Positions 37,330-46,986 of a DNA stretch of 64,000 nucleotides are shown one piece after another (the first letter of the stretch is position 1; each line of letters starts with the position of its first letter). Source of the stretch: Colwellia sp. PAMC 20917 (lineage in GTDB: Bacteria > Pseudomonadota > Gammaproteobacteria > Enterobacterales > Alteromonadaceae); contig NZ_CP014944.1 in assembly GCF_001767295.1 (NCBI RefSeq), positions 2,728,001 through 2,792,000 on the forward strand, written 5' to 3'. The notes beneath the pieces were generated by a model, which ran no database searches, was not told the DNA's origin, and saw only the letters and a program-made list of their open reading frames with translations. The position numbers were made by a program, and so were the translations under genes.

Positions 37330-37548
37330 AGGTATATAGTTCTGGACTAAACCTAAGTACCTACATGCGTGTAGGCACAGGTTTACAGGTATATAGTTCC
37401 AGACTAAACCTAAGTACCTACATCCGTGTAGGCACAGGTTTACAGGTATAGAGTTCCAGACTAAACGTAAGTATCTACATCCGTGTAGGCACAGGTTTAC
37501 AGGTATAGAGTTCCAGACTAAACCTAAGTACCTACATCCGTGTAGGCA
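37330..37548. repeat. four tandem 57-bp repeats between rng and yhdP
   Basis: Units begin with AGGTATA at 37330, 37387, 37444 and 37501, exactly 57 bp apart; the fourth stops after about 48 bp. Each has a small hairpin, CCTACA/TGTAGG around a four-base loop. Longer arms AGGTTTA and TAAACCT flank the unit junctions. The copies differ at a few sites; in copy 3 the change C to T in the hairpin arm keeps a G-T pair. The repeats are directly adjacent with no spacers. The remaining gap up to yhdP shows no gene. Confidence 0.9.
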
Positions 37549-37644
37549 ATTTAGTATGATGGCTTCAAACCTGATTTGATGGTAAATAAATCAATCACCG
37601 TAAGTTAAAAATTAAGATAATTAAGTGTGTAGTAAATTCATTTT

Positions 37645-40600
37645 ATGAGTATTTCAGCTTTTTCGAATCGTTGGTTAAATCGACTGTATAAAGTATTGGC
37701 AATTTTGTTGGTGCTTTTTGCGGTACTGATCAGTGCGTTTCGTTTATCTTTGCCTTACGCACATAATTTTCATCAAGACTTACAATATTATCTCAATGAA
37801 ACTTATGACAGCAATGTAACCATAGGCTCGTTGAGCATGGAGTGGGAGGTTAACGGGCCGACGATAGTTGTTGAAAAAGTTAATGTGCTAGATACTCAAA
37901 CCGCTAATATATTTGTGGCTCGTATGGAATTGACTGTTGATTTCTGGGGAAGCTTACGCCATCAAAAATTGATTTCTCAAGATATAACCTTAGCAGGTGT
38001 ACAAGTTTTTTTTGATAAAGCATTATTAACGGCAAAAGATCAAAGCGCGGAAGATAGTTCGGTTATTGCTACCATCAGCGATGTATTGTTTCAGCAAATT
38101 AATCGATTTTCATTAATAAACAGTAATATCACCCTGCAAGATGAGTCAAAAACGCGAACTTTTTTGGTCGACCAACTTGCTTGGGTAAATAATGGTGATC
38201 ATCACCGAGCTACGGGTAGTATGCTTATTGACGGGTTAACATCTAATAATATTAAATTTAATCTTGATGCATCTGGACAAGACCTGCGCGATTTAAGTGG
38301 TCAACTATATTTTGAAGCGAATAAGCTTAATGTAACTCCTTGGCTAGATACTGTTTTTGCTATTGAAAATGAAAAAACTTATTCATCGGTTAATTTTAGT
38401 GCTTGGTACACCTTAAACAAAGGCAAAGCCAACAGGTTACAAATCGCATTAGGCGATAATGAAGTGAGCTGGCTTTTTAAAGATGAATTACACAGTATTC
38501 GTATCGACGAAGGTAATATCTTGGTTGAAAATTTTGACGATGCTATAAACATAAGCACTACGACCACACCATTGCAGTTCTACACCAATAATAAGGCTTG
38601 GCAGCCTTTAACCATCAGCACAAAAAGAACGGCCAATGGCTTACTCACGTATATCTCTTCATTAGAACTGTTTGGTTTAGCTGACCTTTATCCACTTTTT
38701 TCTGGCCACCCAGAAAGTGAAACATTATTAAAGAATCTTGCTCCAGTTGGACAGATAACCGACGTTTACCTGCTCAATAATGACGATGATATTAAAGCCG
38801 TAGCGCAATTTTCCGATGTTACCTCTTCGTTTAGTCAAGGGATCCCCGGCGTTGAAAATGTCAGTGGTGAACTTAACTTCGCTCAAAAAAACTTACAGGT
38901 TAAGTTGTTAGCTGAAAATGGAGAGCTAGATTTTGACCAACACTTTCTTTATCCCATTCCATACCAGTCGATTGCTGCACAAGTTAATGTCGACTTTAAT
39001 CATGCTGAACTATTGGTCAAAGTTCAGCAAATCGAAATGATATCAGAACAACTCCATGCTACCGCTGATGTAGAAATTAAAGCGCTAGAAGATGAAACGA
39101 TCACGATGGCATTACTCGCTAATGTGCATCAAGGTGACGCTAAGCTCGCAAACTATTTTTACCCACATCTACTGATGGGACAGGAGCTGGTCGATTACTT
39201 AAACTTAGCCATCATTGACGGGGAATTCGCACAAGCTCAAGTGCTTTTTAATGGGCCACTCGATAAATTCCCATTTGAAGATAATAGCGGTGTTTTTGTT
39301 GTTAATGCAGAATTGATCAAGAGTAAATTTCAGTTTGATCCAAGTTGGCCGGTGATTAATGCTTTTGATGCTAACTTAAATTTCACTAACAACAGTATGC
39401 TCATTACGGGTCGAGGTGGCGAGCTTACTGGCATAGATGTTACCGGTGTTAAGGTTGCTATTGACGATTTAGCTGGCCAACAAATATTAACGGTTGCCGC
39501 GAATTTTAAAGATACCCAAGCCAGTGCAGTAAGTGACTTAATGAACAACAGTCCGCTGGCCGACACGGTTGGAGAGACACTAAACCAGCTACAAGTATCA
39601 GAAAATATTTCAGGTAGCTTTGCGCTAAATTTACCTTTGAATGATCCTGATAGTGCTGTGGCAAGTGGCAAAGTTGAGTTCAAGAATAATAAAATAGCAT
39701 TGCAAGCACCTGCCATGAACTTTACGGAAGTGAATGGTGAATTGAGCTACGAAAATGATGTAATAAAGACGCAAGGACTGACATTAAATTGGCGAGAAAT
39801 GCCCTTAGCACTGAAAGTAGAAGCTCAGGATACTAACCGTAAATATTACCAAACATTGATTAACCTACAAGCGCAGTGGCCAGAAACCGCTTGGAAAAAA
39901 GAGCTGCCAGAATTACTTGAAAAATATGGTCAGGGTCTGTTGGCGTGGCAAGGTGATTTAACGCTAAAGATGCACCACCAAGGTGGTTTTAGTTATGAAC
40001 TATTACTGGACTCTACCTTAGAAAAGATAGCACTTTCATTACCTACGCCTTATAAAAAAATAGCTGATGATGTACTTAATGTTGCGGTAAAAGTTTCTGG
40101 AGAGGAAAATTCATCCGTACTTTACGCACAAATCGGTGATGAGCTGAATTTTTATGGTGAATTAAATCATAGTAAAGTGCAATTTACTAAAGCACATTTA
40201 GTCTTAGGTAATGAACATATGTTATTACCAACGGAAGGCTTTCATATCACGACAAACTTATCTACCGCCTCAGTAACCGAGTGGCAACCGTTAATTTTTG
40301 ATATTCTTGATGGCATAGAGCAAGCATCGGTAAATACAGCTGCAGATAATGTTGCCCTGTTAAGTGCGCCTAAACGTATTAGGGGCAAGATTGAAAAGCT
40401 TAATGTGTTAGGACAAGAATTAACTGACGTCTCTTTTAATCTTAACGATGAAGAGCAATGGTGGTTACTTGAATTGCAAGCCAAAGAAACACGAACCAAA
40501 GCTAAGTTTTATCCTGATTGGCATCAACAAGGGATAGAGCTTAATGCTGATTTTATTCACTTAACAGCAAATGACGAACTTGTTATTGAAAACCTTGTTG

Positions 40601-41586
40601 AGGAACCATCAGCAGAACCGATAAGTAACGATGTTATTTTCGCTAATATTCCGCCTATTCGCGGAAAATGTTCGAGTTGTAGCTATGGAAAGTTTGATTT
40701 TGGTGAAGTTGATTTTTCTATTGAACGGTCTGCTGTCGACACGTTAACCATCAAAAAATTTACGGCTACACGGGGTAAAACACAGTTAAGTTTTGATGCC
40801 AGTTGGCAACATAATGCCGATGAATCTCAAACCACTGTTGTAGGTCAATTGAAAGCGAAAAATGTTGATCAAGAAGTCGAGAAATTAGGTTATCCTTCAA
40901 CGATAAAAGATAGTGAACTGGACTTGTACTATAATTTCAACTGGACAGGTAGCCCTTTAGATTTCGCGATAGAAAGCTTTAACGGTTCAAGCCAAGTTAA
41001 ACTTTCAGACGGATATTTAGCTGAAGTACCTGATCAAGCCCGAGCATTCTCACTACTCAGTTTGCAGTCCTTAGTGCGTAAATTGAAGTTTGATTTTCGA
41101 GATATTTTTAGTGATGGTATGTTCTATGATTCCATTAAAGGAGATTTTGAGGTCAAAAATGGCGTTGTTTATACCGATAACACTTTTATGAAAGGTGCGG
41201 CAGGCGACTTGTCTATAAAAGGTAATACCAACTTAAACGACCAAGTACTCGATTATAAAATGTCTTATAAGCCCAATTTAACCTCAAGCTTACCAGCCAT
41301 TGCCTGGATAGCGACATTAAACCCATTGACCTTTATTGGTGCTTTGGCTCTTGATGGCGTTATTACCTCGCAAGTTGTTTCAGAATATAAAATGGAAGTT
41401 ACCGGGCCAATTGATTTACCCGTAGTAAAAGTAGTCGATAAAAAAACCCAAAATATAAAAGTTGGCCGTTCAACACCTCCTGAAGTTATTGATAGCATTC
41501 CTGATCAGAACAATATTACTCCTGTTACACCAGCAAATAAAACAGAGGGTATAAAAGATCACAAGGAAATAAACTTAGATGGTTAG
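37645..41586 (+). CDS. yhdP: AsmA-family envelope lipid-transport protein YhdP
   Basis: A 1313-residue protein anchored by one N-terminal helix (about 15-38), followed by a very long periplasmic repeating-beta-groove region. YhdP, with TamB and YdbH, is thought to carry phospholipid from inner to outer membrane. The C-terminal AsmA/DUF3971-type region includes NPLTFIGALALDGVITSQVV. Length is close to E. coli YhdP (1266). A cysteine pair, GKCSSCSYGKFDFGE near residue 1010, is typical of this family. It overlaps the next gene by eight bases. Confidence 0.92.
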   Translation: MSISAFSNRWLNRLYKVLAILLVLFAVLISAFRLSLPYAHNFHQDLQYYLNETYDSNVTIGSLSMEWEVNGPTIVVEKVNVLDTQTANIFVARMELTVDFWGSLRHQKLISQDITLAGVQVFFDKALLTAKDQSAEDSSVIATISDVLFQQINRFSLINSNITLQDESKTRTFLVDQLAWVNNGDHHRATGSMLIDGLTSNNIKFNLDASGQDLRDLSGQLYFEANKLNVTPWLDTVFAIENEKTYSSVNFSAWYTLNKGKANRLQIALGDNEVSWLFKDELHSIRIDEGNILVENFDDAINISTTTTPLQFYTNNKAWQPLTISTKRTANGLLTYISSLELFGLADLYPLFSGHPESETLLKNLAPVGQITDVYLLNNDDDIKAVAQFSDVTSSFSQGIPGVENVSGELNFAQKNLQVKLLAENGELDFDQHFLYPIPYQSIAAQVNVDFNHAELLVKVQQIEMISEQLHATADVEIKALEDETITMALLANVHQGDAKLANYFYPHLLMGQELVDYLNLAIIDGEFAQAQVLFNGPLDKFPFEDNSGVFVVNAELIKSKFQFDPSWPVINAFDANLNFTNNSMLITGRGGELTGIDVTGVKVAIDDLAGQQILTVAANFKDTQASAVSDLMNNSPLADTVGETLNQLQVSENISGSFALNLPLNDPDSAVASGKVEFKNNKIALQAPAMNFTEVNGELSYENDVIKTQGLTLNWREMPLALKVEAQDTNRKYYQTLINLQAQWPETAWKKELPELLEKYGQGLLAWQGDLTLKMHHQGGFSYELLLDSTLEKIALSLPTPYKKIADDVLNVAVKVSGEENSSVLYAQIGDELNFYGELNHSKVQFTKAHLVLGNEHMLLPTEGFHITTNLSTASVTEWQPLIFDILDGIEQASVNTAADNVALLSAPKRIRGKIEKLNVLGQELTDVSFNLNDEEQWWLLELQAKETRTKAKFYPDWHQQGIELNADFIHLTANDELVIENLVEEPSAEPISNDVIFANIPPIRGKCSSCSYGKFDFGEVDFSIERSAVDTLTIKKFTATRGKTQLSFDASWQHNADESQTTVVGQLKAKNVDQEVEKLGYPSTIKDSELDLYYNFNWTGSPLDFAIESFNGSSQVKLSDGYLAEVPDQARAFSLLSLQSLVRKLKFDFRDIFSDGMFYDSIKGDFEVKNGVVYTDNTFMKGAAGDLSIKGNTNLNDQVLDYKMSYKPNLTSSLPAIAWIATLNPLTFIGALALDGVITSQVVSEYKMEVTGPIDLPVVKVVDKKTQNIKVGRSTPPEVIDSIPDQNNITPVTPANKTEGIKDHKEINLDG

Positions 41587-42415
41587 ACTTACGGCAATAC
41601 AACTATGCTCTGTACCGAATGTTGAAGAAAACTTAGTGAGTATTGAGGCTGAATTAGCTCGATTATCGCCAGTTACTTCGAGTGATGAACATATTGTCGT
41701 TTTACCTGAGTGTTGTTTGTTCTTTGGAGGAAAAGACGCCGAGCAATTAGCGGTATCTAAACGATCATTAAAAGAAAAGCTGGCAACGTTAGCCAAAAAA
41801 TATCAGGTGCTTTTGGTTGCTGGTAGTATTCCTCTAGTAACCTCAGCTAAAATTGAAGATAAGTTTACTAACAGTAGTTGTATTTTTTCACCGCAAGGTC
41901 ATGAGTTAATACAGTACGATAAAATTCATTTATTCGATGCTAATGTTGAAGATAACGAAAAAAGTTATCGCGAATCTCGCTATACTCAAGCTGGTGATAA
42001 AATTTGTTGTTGGCAAGCTAAAAATGTGAATATTGGCTTAACAATTTGTTATGACTTGAGATTTCCTGAACTTTATCGCCAACTTCGCTTGCTAGGTGCT
42101 GATGTTATTACGGTACCAAGCGCCTTTACTGTGATAACCGGTCAAGCACATTGGCAAACATTATTACAAGCACGCGCCATTGAAAATCAAGTGTATATTG
42201 TAGCTGCAGGCCAACATGGTACGCATCTTAATGGCAGAGAAACATGGGGACACAGTATGATTATCAGTCCTTGGGGAGAAATACTTAGCTGTATAGAGCA
42301 AGGTATTGGTAGTATTAGTGTTGAATTTTCCCGTGACGAACTAGACAGAGTAAGAGCAGCAATGCCTGTTACTGAACATAATCAATTTGAAAGCACATTA
42401 AAACGCCCAAATTAA
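41579..42415 (+). CDS. carbon-nitrogen hydrolase (nitrilase superfamily, omega-amidase/Nit-like)
   Basis: A 278-residue cytoplasmic hydrolase. The Glu-Lys-Cys triad is in place: VLPECCLF (Glu), YDKIHLFDA (Lys) and LTICYDLRFPELYR (Cys). Relatives (Nit1, YafV, YbeM) hydrolyse deaminated glutathione or alpha-keto acid amides; the exact substrate is not readable from the sequence. It overlaps yhdP by eight bases and is followed by tldD, a place where nit genes often sit in Alteromonadales and Vibrio. Confidence 0.88.
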   Translation: MVRLTAIQLCSVPNVEENLVSIEAELARLSPVTSSDEHIVVLPECCLFFGGKDAEQLAVSKRSLKEKLATLAKKYQVLLVAGSIPLVTSAKIEDKFTNSSCIFSPQGHELIQYDKIHLFDANVEDNEKSYRESRYTQAGDKICCWQAKNVNIGLTICYDLRFPELYRQLRLLGADVITVPSAFTVITGQAHWQTLLQARAIENQVYIVAAGQHGTHLNGRETWGHSMIISPWGEILSCIEQGIGSISVEFSRDELDRVRAAMPVTEHNQFESTLKRPN

Positions 42416-42441
42416 ATAAATTAATACGATAAGTGAAAAAT

Positions 42442-43881
42442 ATGAATAGTGTTGAACGCGAACTTTTAGCCGATAGCCAAATTGACCGAGATCTTTTAGA
42501 TCAAACGTTAAACAATATATATCAACGAAACATTGATTTAGCCGACTTATACTTTCAGTCGAGCTGTCATGAGTCATGGATGCTAGAAGATGGCATTGTC
42601 AAAGAAGGTTCATATAATATTGAACGTGGTGTTGGCGTGCGAGCAATATCAGGTGAAAAAACTGGTTTTGCTTACTCTGATGATATTTCTCCCCTCGCGT
42701 TAAAAAAAGCAGCTGATGCCGCTAAAGGTATTGCAAATGCTGACCAAAATGGTCGAGTACTTGCTTTTAAAAATCAAACAGTGAAATCAGTTTATCAAGC
42801 CACTGATCCGTTAGGCAGTCTAGCGCAAGAACAAAAAATTACCTTAATGCATGAGATTGAAGCCCATGCTCGTTCAGTTGATAAACGTGTTCAGCAGGTT
42901 ATTGTAAGTTTGTCAGGTGTTTATGAAAAAATATTAGTGGCTGCTAGCGATGGTACTTTTGCTACTGATATACGACCACTAGTTCGCTTAAATTGCTCAG
43001 TATTAGTTGAAGAGAATGGTAAACGTGAACGTGGTAGTGCTGGCGGTGGTGCTCGAACTGATTACAGTTATTTCTTTGAGCTTGAAAATGGTAAAGCACG
43101 TTATTTAGCTTATGCCGAAGAAGCGGTTCGTCAGGCTTTAGTCAATGTGGTGGCAATAGAATCTCCGGCTGGCATGTTACCAGTTGTACTTGGCTCAGGT
43201 TGGCCGGGCGTGCTATTGCATGAAGCCGTTGGTCATGGTTTAGAAGGTGATTTTAACCGTAAAGGTTCGTCAGCATTTTCAGGTAAAATTGGTCAAAAGG
43301 TGACTTCTGATTTATGCACTATTGTTGATGATGGCACAATCCCTAATCGCCGTGGTTCAATTTCAATAGATGATGAAGGAACGCCAGGACAATACAATGT
43401 ACTGATTGAAAAAGGTATTTTGAAAGGTTATATGCAAGATAAGCACAATGCTAAACTGATGGGTGTAGCACCTACCGGCAATGGTCGCCGTGAATCTTAT
43501 GCACATTTACCTATGCCTAGAATGACTAATACTTATATGCTTGCGGGTGAACATGATCCAAAAGATATTATTAAGTCAGTGAAAAAAGGTATTTACGCGC
43601 CACATTTTGCTGGTGGTCAAGTTGATATTACCTCTGGAAAATTTGTTTTCACCAGCTCTGAAGCTTACCTTATTGAAAACGGTGAAATTACTTCGCCAAT
43701 AAAAGGCGCTACGTTAATTGGTAGTGGTCCTGAAGCGATGAAAAATGTCAGCATGGTCGGTAACGACTTGAAACTTGATGCTGGCGTTGGTGTTTGTGGA
43801 AAAGATGGACAAAGTATTCCGGTAGGTGTTGGTCAACCTACTTTGAAAATCAATGAAATGACAATTGGCGGTACTCAGTAG
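42442..43881 (+). CDS. tldD: metalloprotease subunit TldD
   Basis: A 479-residue subunit of the TldD/TldE zinc protease, which degrades unfolded peptides, matures microcin B17 and processes CcdA in E. coli. The zinc site [11 protein letters not shown] lies near residue 255. The protein is acidic and cytoplasmic. ATG 42442 is preferred, with TAAGTGA as ribosome site; a GTG three codons earlier (42433) is possible. Its partner tldE/pmbA is not in the window. A terminator follows. Confidence 0.96.
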   Translation: MNSVERELLADSQIDRDLLDQTLNNIYQRNIDLADLYFQSSCHESWMLEDGIVKEGSYNIERGVGVRAISGEKTGFAYSDDISPLALKKAADAAKGIANADQNGRVLAFKNQTVKSVYQATDPLGSLAQEQKITLMHEIEAHARSVDKRVQQVIVSLSGVYEKILVAASDGTFATDIRPLVRLNCSVLVEENGKRERGSAGGGARTDYSYFFELENGKARYLAYAEEAVRQALVNVVAIESPAGMLPVVLGSGWPGVLLHEAVGHGLEGDFNRKGSSAFSGKIGQKVTSDLCTIVDDGTIPNRRGSISIDDEGTPGQYNVLIEKGILKGYMQDKHNAKLMGVAPTGNGRRESYAHLPMPRMTNTYMLAGEHDPKDIIKSVKKGIYAPHFAGGQVDITSGKFVFTSSEAYLIENGEITSPIKGATLIGSGPEAMKNVSMVGNDLKLDAGVGVCGKDGQSIPVGVGQPTLKINEMTIGGTQ

Positions 43882-43908
43882 TTCATTCCTGAATAAATTA
43901 CTTTTAAG

Positions 43909-43954
43909 AAAGTCATCCGCTATTTAGAAATAAATTGCTGATGACTTTTTTTTT
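43909..43954 (+). terminator. intrinsic terminator after tldD
   Basis: AAAGTCATC (43909-43917) pairs with GATGACTTT (43940-43948), followed by a long T run. The loop is about 22 nt. It ends the mreB-to-tldD cluster. Confidence 0.85.
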
Positions 43955-44029
43955 GCGCTAGCAATTAAGAAGAATATTTTTGCAAAACATTATAAAAGTA
44001 ATAACAATCGCTATTTTTATTAACAAGGA

Positions 44030-44063
44030 TTGAAAAACAGTTATAATTGTTATAATGTAACAA
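44030..44063 (+). promoter_or_regulatory. putative Zur box overlapping the promoter of the zinc-uptake pair
   Basis: TTGTTATAATGTAACAA (44047-44063) is a dyad with 6-bp arms around TAATG and closely resembles the core of the gammaproteobacterial Zur box. It contains a perfect -10, TATAAT (44051-44056), with TTGAAA (44030-44035) 15 nt upstream; a second TATAAT lies at 44042-44047. Zinc-loaded Zur bound here would occlude the promoter. The predicted transcript start is only a few bases before the ATG at 44067. Confidence 0.65.
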
Positions 44064-44066
44064 CAT

Positions 44067-44378
44067 ATGCGTAGTAATTACTTTCTATTTACACAGTTTT
44101 TTTCACAGAGTCGGCAATCAATAATAAGTTTATTGATCATGTCTGCATTTCTGTGCGCCACGCTTAGTCATAGTTCACATAGTGAATTGATACCTGATAA
44201 TGTTGAATTACAACAGTGTAAACTGTGTCAGCATAACATTGACACGCCAAAGAATAATATCACCTTAAAACTGGTTAACGTCAGTAATTATCAACAATCC
44301 ACGCAAACGTTAATTATAGTTAATCGTTACACGCCATTTTATTTGATACCACAGTTACGTGCCCCCCCTGTTCAATAG
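44067..44378 (+). CDS. small exported Cys/His protein, possible zinc-binding partner
   Basis: A 103-residue protein without a firm family; it resembles the small DUF2946-like or zinc-chaperone-like proteins found before zinc TonB receptors. A long N-region and a hydrophobic stretch (about 18-33, SIISLLIMSAFLCATL) make a signal peptide or anchor. SHSSHSE and the metal-site-like CKLCQHN follow. Its start lies four bases after a Zur-like box, with no ribosome site, so the message may be nearly leaderless. A start at 44139 would remove the basic residue of the signal. The TonB receptor gene begins 86 bp downstream, probably on the same transcript. Confidence 0.6.
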   Translation: MRSNYFLFTQFFSQSRQSIISLLIMSAFLCATLSHSSHSELIPDNVELQQCKLCQHNIDTPKNNITLKLVNVSNYQQSTQTLIIVNRYTPFYLIPQLRAPPVQ

Positions 44379-44464
44379 ATAATAATTAATACAGTTCAAA
44401 AATAAAAATTTTAGAAAATTAGCTTAATCGCTAATCTTCTTTAGGTCTATCTATTGGAAAAAAA

Positions 44465-46924
44465 ATGAAATCAATTTATATCAATAAAATTGCGCCTTTG
44501 TGTGCTTTATCATTATTAATGGTCGGCGCTGCCAGCCATGCTCAAAAATTTTCAGGCGTAGTATTTGATGCCGATGGCAACAGAATTGCGAAAGCTAAAG
44601 TTTCTTTGGTTAATACTAAATATAAAGCAGTTACTGACGAAAAAGGCCAATTTACTTTTAATGACATTGGTGTTGGTAAAGTAGAACTTCATGTTAGCGC
44701 TAAAAACTTTAGTCATATCAACGAGTATTTCACCATTACCGATCAAGACATGACCGAGGTGAAAATTTCACTCAGCGCTACGGTCATGGAAGTGGTCGAT
44801 GTTTATGCGACACCTTTGCATTCATCGAGTATTGAGTCGGCCTTGCCAGTAAGTGTTATTTCTGGTGACGAACTGCGTTTAAAGCAAGCATCTACATTAG
44901 GTGAAACACTAAAAAATGAAGTGGGTGTACATTCAAGTTATTTTGGCCCAGTAGCAAGTAGTCCTATTATTCGTGGTATGGACGGACCAAGAGTGTTAAT
45001 CACACAAAATGGTTTAGACGTAGGAGATGCGTCTCGCGTCGGACCAGATCACGCGGTTGCAGCCGAAGCTGGTACGGCTCAACAGGTAGAAGTACTACGT
45101 GGGCCGTCAACGCTTTTTTATGGCAGTGGTGCGATAGGTGGCGTGGTGAATGTCGTTGATAATAGAGTACCTACAAATACTGATAATCAGGTCGATTATT
45201 TACTAAAGCATAATGATGTTGCAGATGAACATGAAGCGACACTCAATATAAACACAGGGTACAAAAGTTTAGCCGTTCATCTTGATGCGTTTTGGCGTGA
45301 ATCTAATGATTATAAGATCCCAGGCTATGCGACTGCAGAAGAAGACCATGATGAACATGAAGAAGGTCATGATGAACATGAAGACGAAGAAATTAAAGGT
45401 ATTCTAGAGAACAGTGCCTCGAAGTCATCAGGTTTTACCCTCGGTTCAAGTTATTTGTTTGACGCAGGATATATTGGTTTTTCGTATGGCAGAATGGAAA
45501 GAACCTACGGTATTCCTGGGCATTCAGAACACGATGAAGAAGAACATGAAGAAATAGGGGGTGAAATCGCTGAAGAAGGCGCTGTTTTTGGTGATTTAGT
45601 ACAAGACAGATATCAACTACTGAGTGAAGTGAGTTTTGAAGACAGTTTTATTAATCGTGTAATGAGTAAAGCAGCCTACACAGATTACCAACATCAAGAA
45701 ATTGAAGGAGGTGAAGTCGGTACTCAATTTAATAATGAGATGTTAGAAACACGCTTTGATCTTTATCATCAAGCCGTTGACGGTTGGAAAGGTGCATGGA
45801 CATTGCACTATAAAGAAAATGATTTTAATGCGATTGGAGAAGAAGCATTTACGCCTCCTTCAAATACAGAATCAATTGCTGTTGCTTGGCTTGAAGAGAA
45901 ACACATAGAGGATGTTTTATGGCAATTAGGTATACGTGCCGAACATGTAACCTTGAGTGCAAATGCTGAAGTTGAATCACACAGTGAACTTAGCGATGAA
46001 CTAGCCAGCCATGAAGAAGAGTCGCATTTTAATAAACAGAACTTTACACCTATAAGCGCGTCTTTAGGCGCTGTATGGGAATATTCAAGGGGTTATAATG
46101 TAGGATTTTCTGCTGCGTTTTCTCAGCGAGCACCTTCAGCGAGTGAATTATTTTCGAATGGTGCTCATATAGGCACGAATACTTATGAAGTTGGGGCATT
46201 GTTTGAGGTACATGAAGAAGACCATGAATTACATGTAGACTTGTCTGATCAAAATGTTGAGCTAGAAACGGCTTATAATCTAGATCTTACTTGGAGAAAA
46301 TTTGAAGGTGACTTTGGTTTCGTTGCTAGTGCTTTTTATAATCATATTGACGATTATTATTATCAAGCGAATACTGGGCTATTTGCAGAAGATGGACACG
46401 ATGATCATATTGAAGCTTTAGAAGAACAGCATTTAGATGAAGGTGTAGAAGAGCATGCAGAGGAAAGCGAAGGTTTACCGGTATATGTTTTCCAGCAGAG
46501 TAATGTGGTGATGTTCGGTATAGAAGCTGAATTATTCTATCAAGTAACACCTTCACTTAAAGCTAGTATGTTTACCGATTATATCCATGCAAAAGTAACT
46601 GATGGCGACAATCTACCAAGAATTCCACCTATGCGTTTTGGTGGACAATTCAATTATATAACGGATGAATATTCGGCTGAGATTAGTGCAACGCATTATT
46701 TTAAGCAGTCAAATACCGCTGAACTTGAAAGTGAAACAGACGGCTATACCATGCTAGATGCTAACTTTAATTACTTTATTAATAATGTTGGCGACGATAT
46801 GGTGGCATTTTTAAAAGTGAACAATATTACAGATGAAGAAGCACGAGTACATACGTCATTTCTCAAAGGTGTTTCACCATTACCGGCACGAGGGTTTACG
46901 GTTGGTATTAGAGGAAGTTTTTAA
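44465..46924 (+). CDS. TonB-dependent outer-membrane receptor, ZnuD-like zinc receptor
   Basis: An 819-residue outer-membrane receptor. A signal peptide (1-26, ending SHAQ) is followed by a carboxypeptidase-regulatory-like beta domain (FSGVVFDADGNRIAKAKVSL), a plug (LGETLKNEVGVHSSYFGP, then QQVEVLRGPSTLFYGSGAIG) and a 22-strand-type barrel ending in Phe (FTVGIRGSF). At least four predicted surface loops are rich in His, Asp and Glu: near residues 295-312 (HDEHEEGHDEHEDEE), 357-370, 582-590 and 645-670. Such loops and the upstream Zur-like box point to zinc uptake as in Neisseria ZnuD. Copper or another metal is not excluded. Confidence 0.85.
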   Translation: MKSIYINKIAPLCALSLLMVGAASHAQKFSGVVFDADGNRIAKAKVSLVNTKYKAVTDEKGQFTFNDIGVGKVELHVSAKNFSHINEYFTITDQDMTEVKISLSATVMEVVDVYATPLHSSSIESALPVSVISGDELRLKQASTLGETLKNEVGVHSSYFGPVASSPIIRGMDGPRVLITQNGLDVGDASRVGPDHAVAAEAGTAQQVEVLRGPSTLFYGSGAIGGVVNVVDNRVPTNTDNQVDYLLKHNDVADEHEATLNINTGYKSLAVHLDAFWRESNDYKIPGYATAEEDHDEHEEGHDEHEDEEIKGILENSASKSSGFTLGSSYLFDAGYIGFSYGRMERTYGIPGHSEHDEEEHEEIGGEIAEEGAVFGDLVQDRYQLLSEVSFEDSFINRVMSKAAYTDYQHQEIEGGEVGTQFNNEMLETRFDLYHQAVDGWKGAWTLHYKENDFNAIGEEAFTPPSNTESIAVAWLEEKHIEDVLWQLGIRAEHVTLSANAEVESHSELSDELASHEEESHFNKQNFTPISASLGAVWEYSRGYNVGFSAAFSQRAPSASELFSNGAHIGTNTYEVGALFEVHEEDHELHVDLSDQNVELETAYNLDLTWRKFEGDFGFVASAFYNHIDDYYYQANTGLFAEDGHDDHIEALEEQHLDEGVEEHAEESEGLPVYVFQQSNVVMFGIEAELFYQVTPSLKASMFTDYIHAKVTDGDNLPRIPPMRFGGQFNYITDEYSAEISATHYFKQSNTAELESETDGYTMLDANFNYFINNVGDDMVAFLKVNNITDEEARVHTSFLKGVSPLPARGFTVGIRGSF

Positions 46925-46939
46925 GCAGTAGAATAATAG

Positions 46940-46973
46940 CTTTGTAGATGAGGCCAAGGCTTCATCTACAAAG
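46940..46973. terminator. bidirectional terminator between the TonB receptor and the S1 protein gene
   Basis: A stem of 16 pairs with one G-T pair, CTTTGTAGATGAGGCC against GGCTTCATCTACAAAG, has a two-base loop. It sits between convergent genes. Confidence 0.85.
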
Positions 46974-46986
46974 TATGTTTAACGAT

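Noticed and set aside
37330-37548. 57-bp repeat block as a CRISPR array
   Set aside because: The units are directly adjacent, with no unique spacers and no cas genes nearby.
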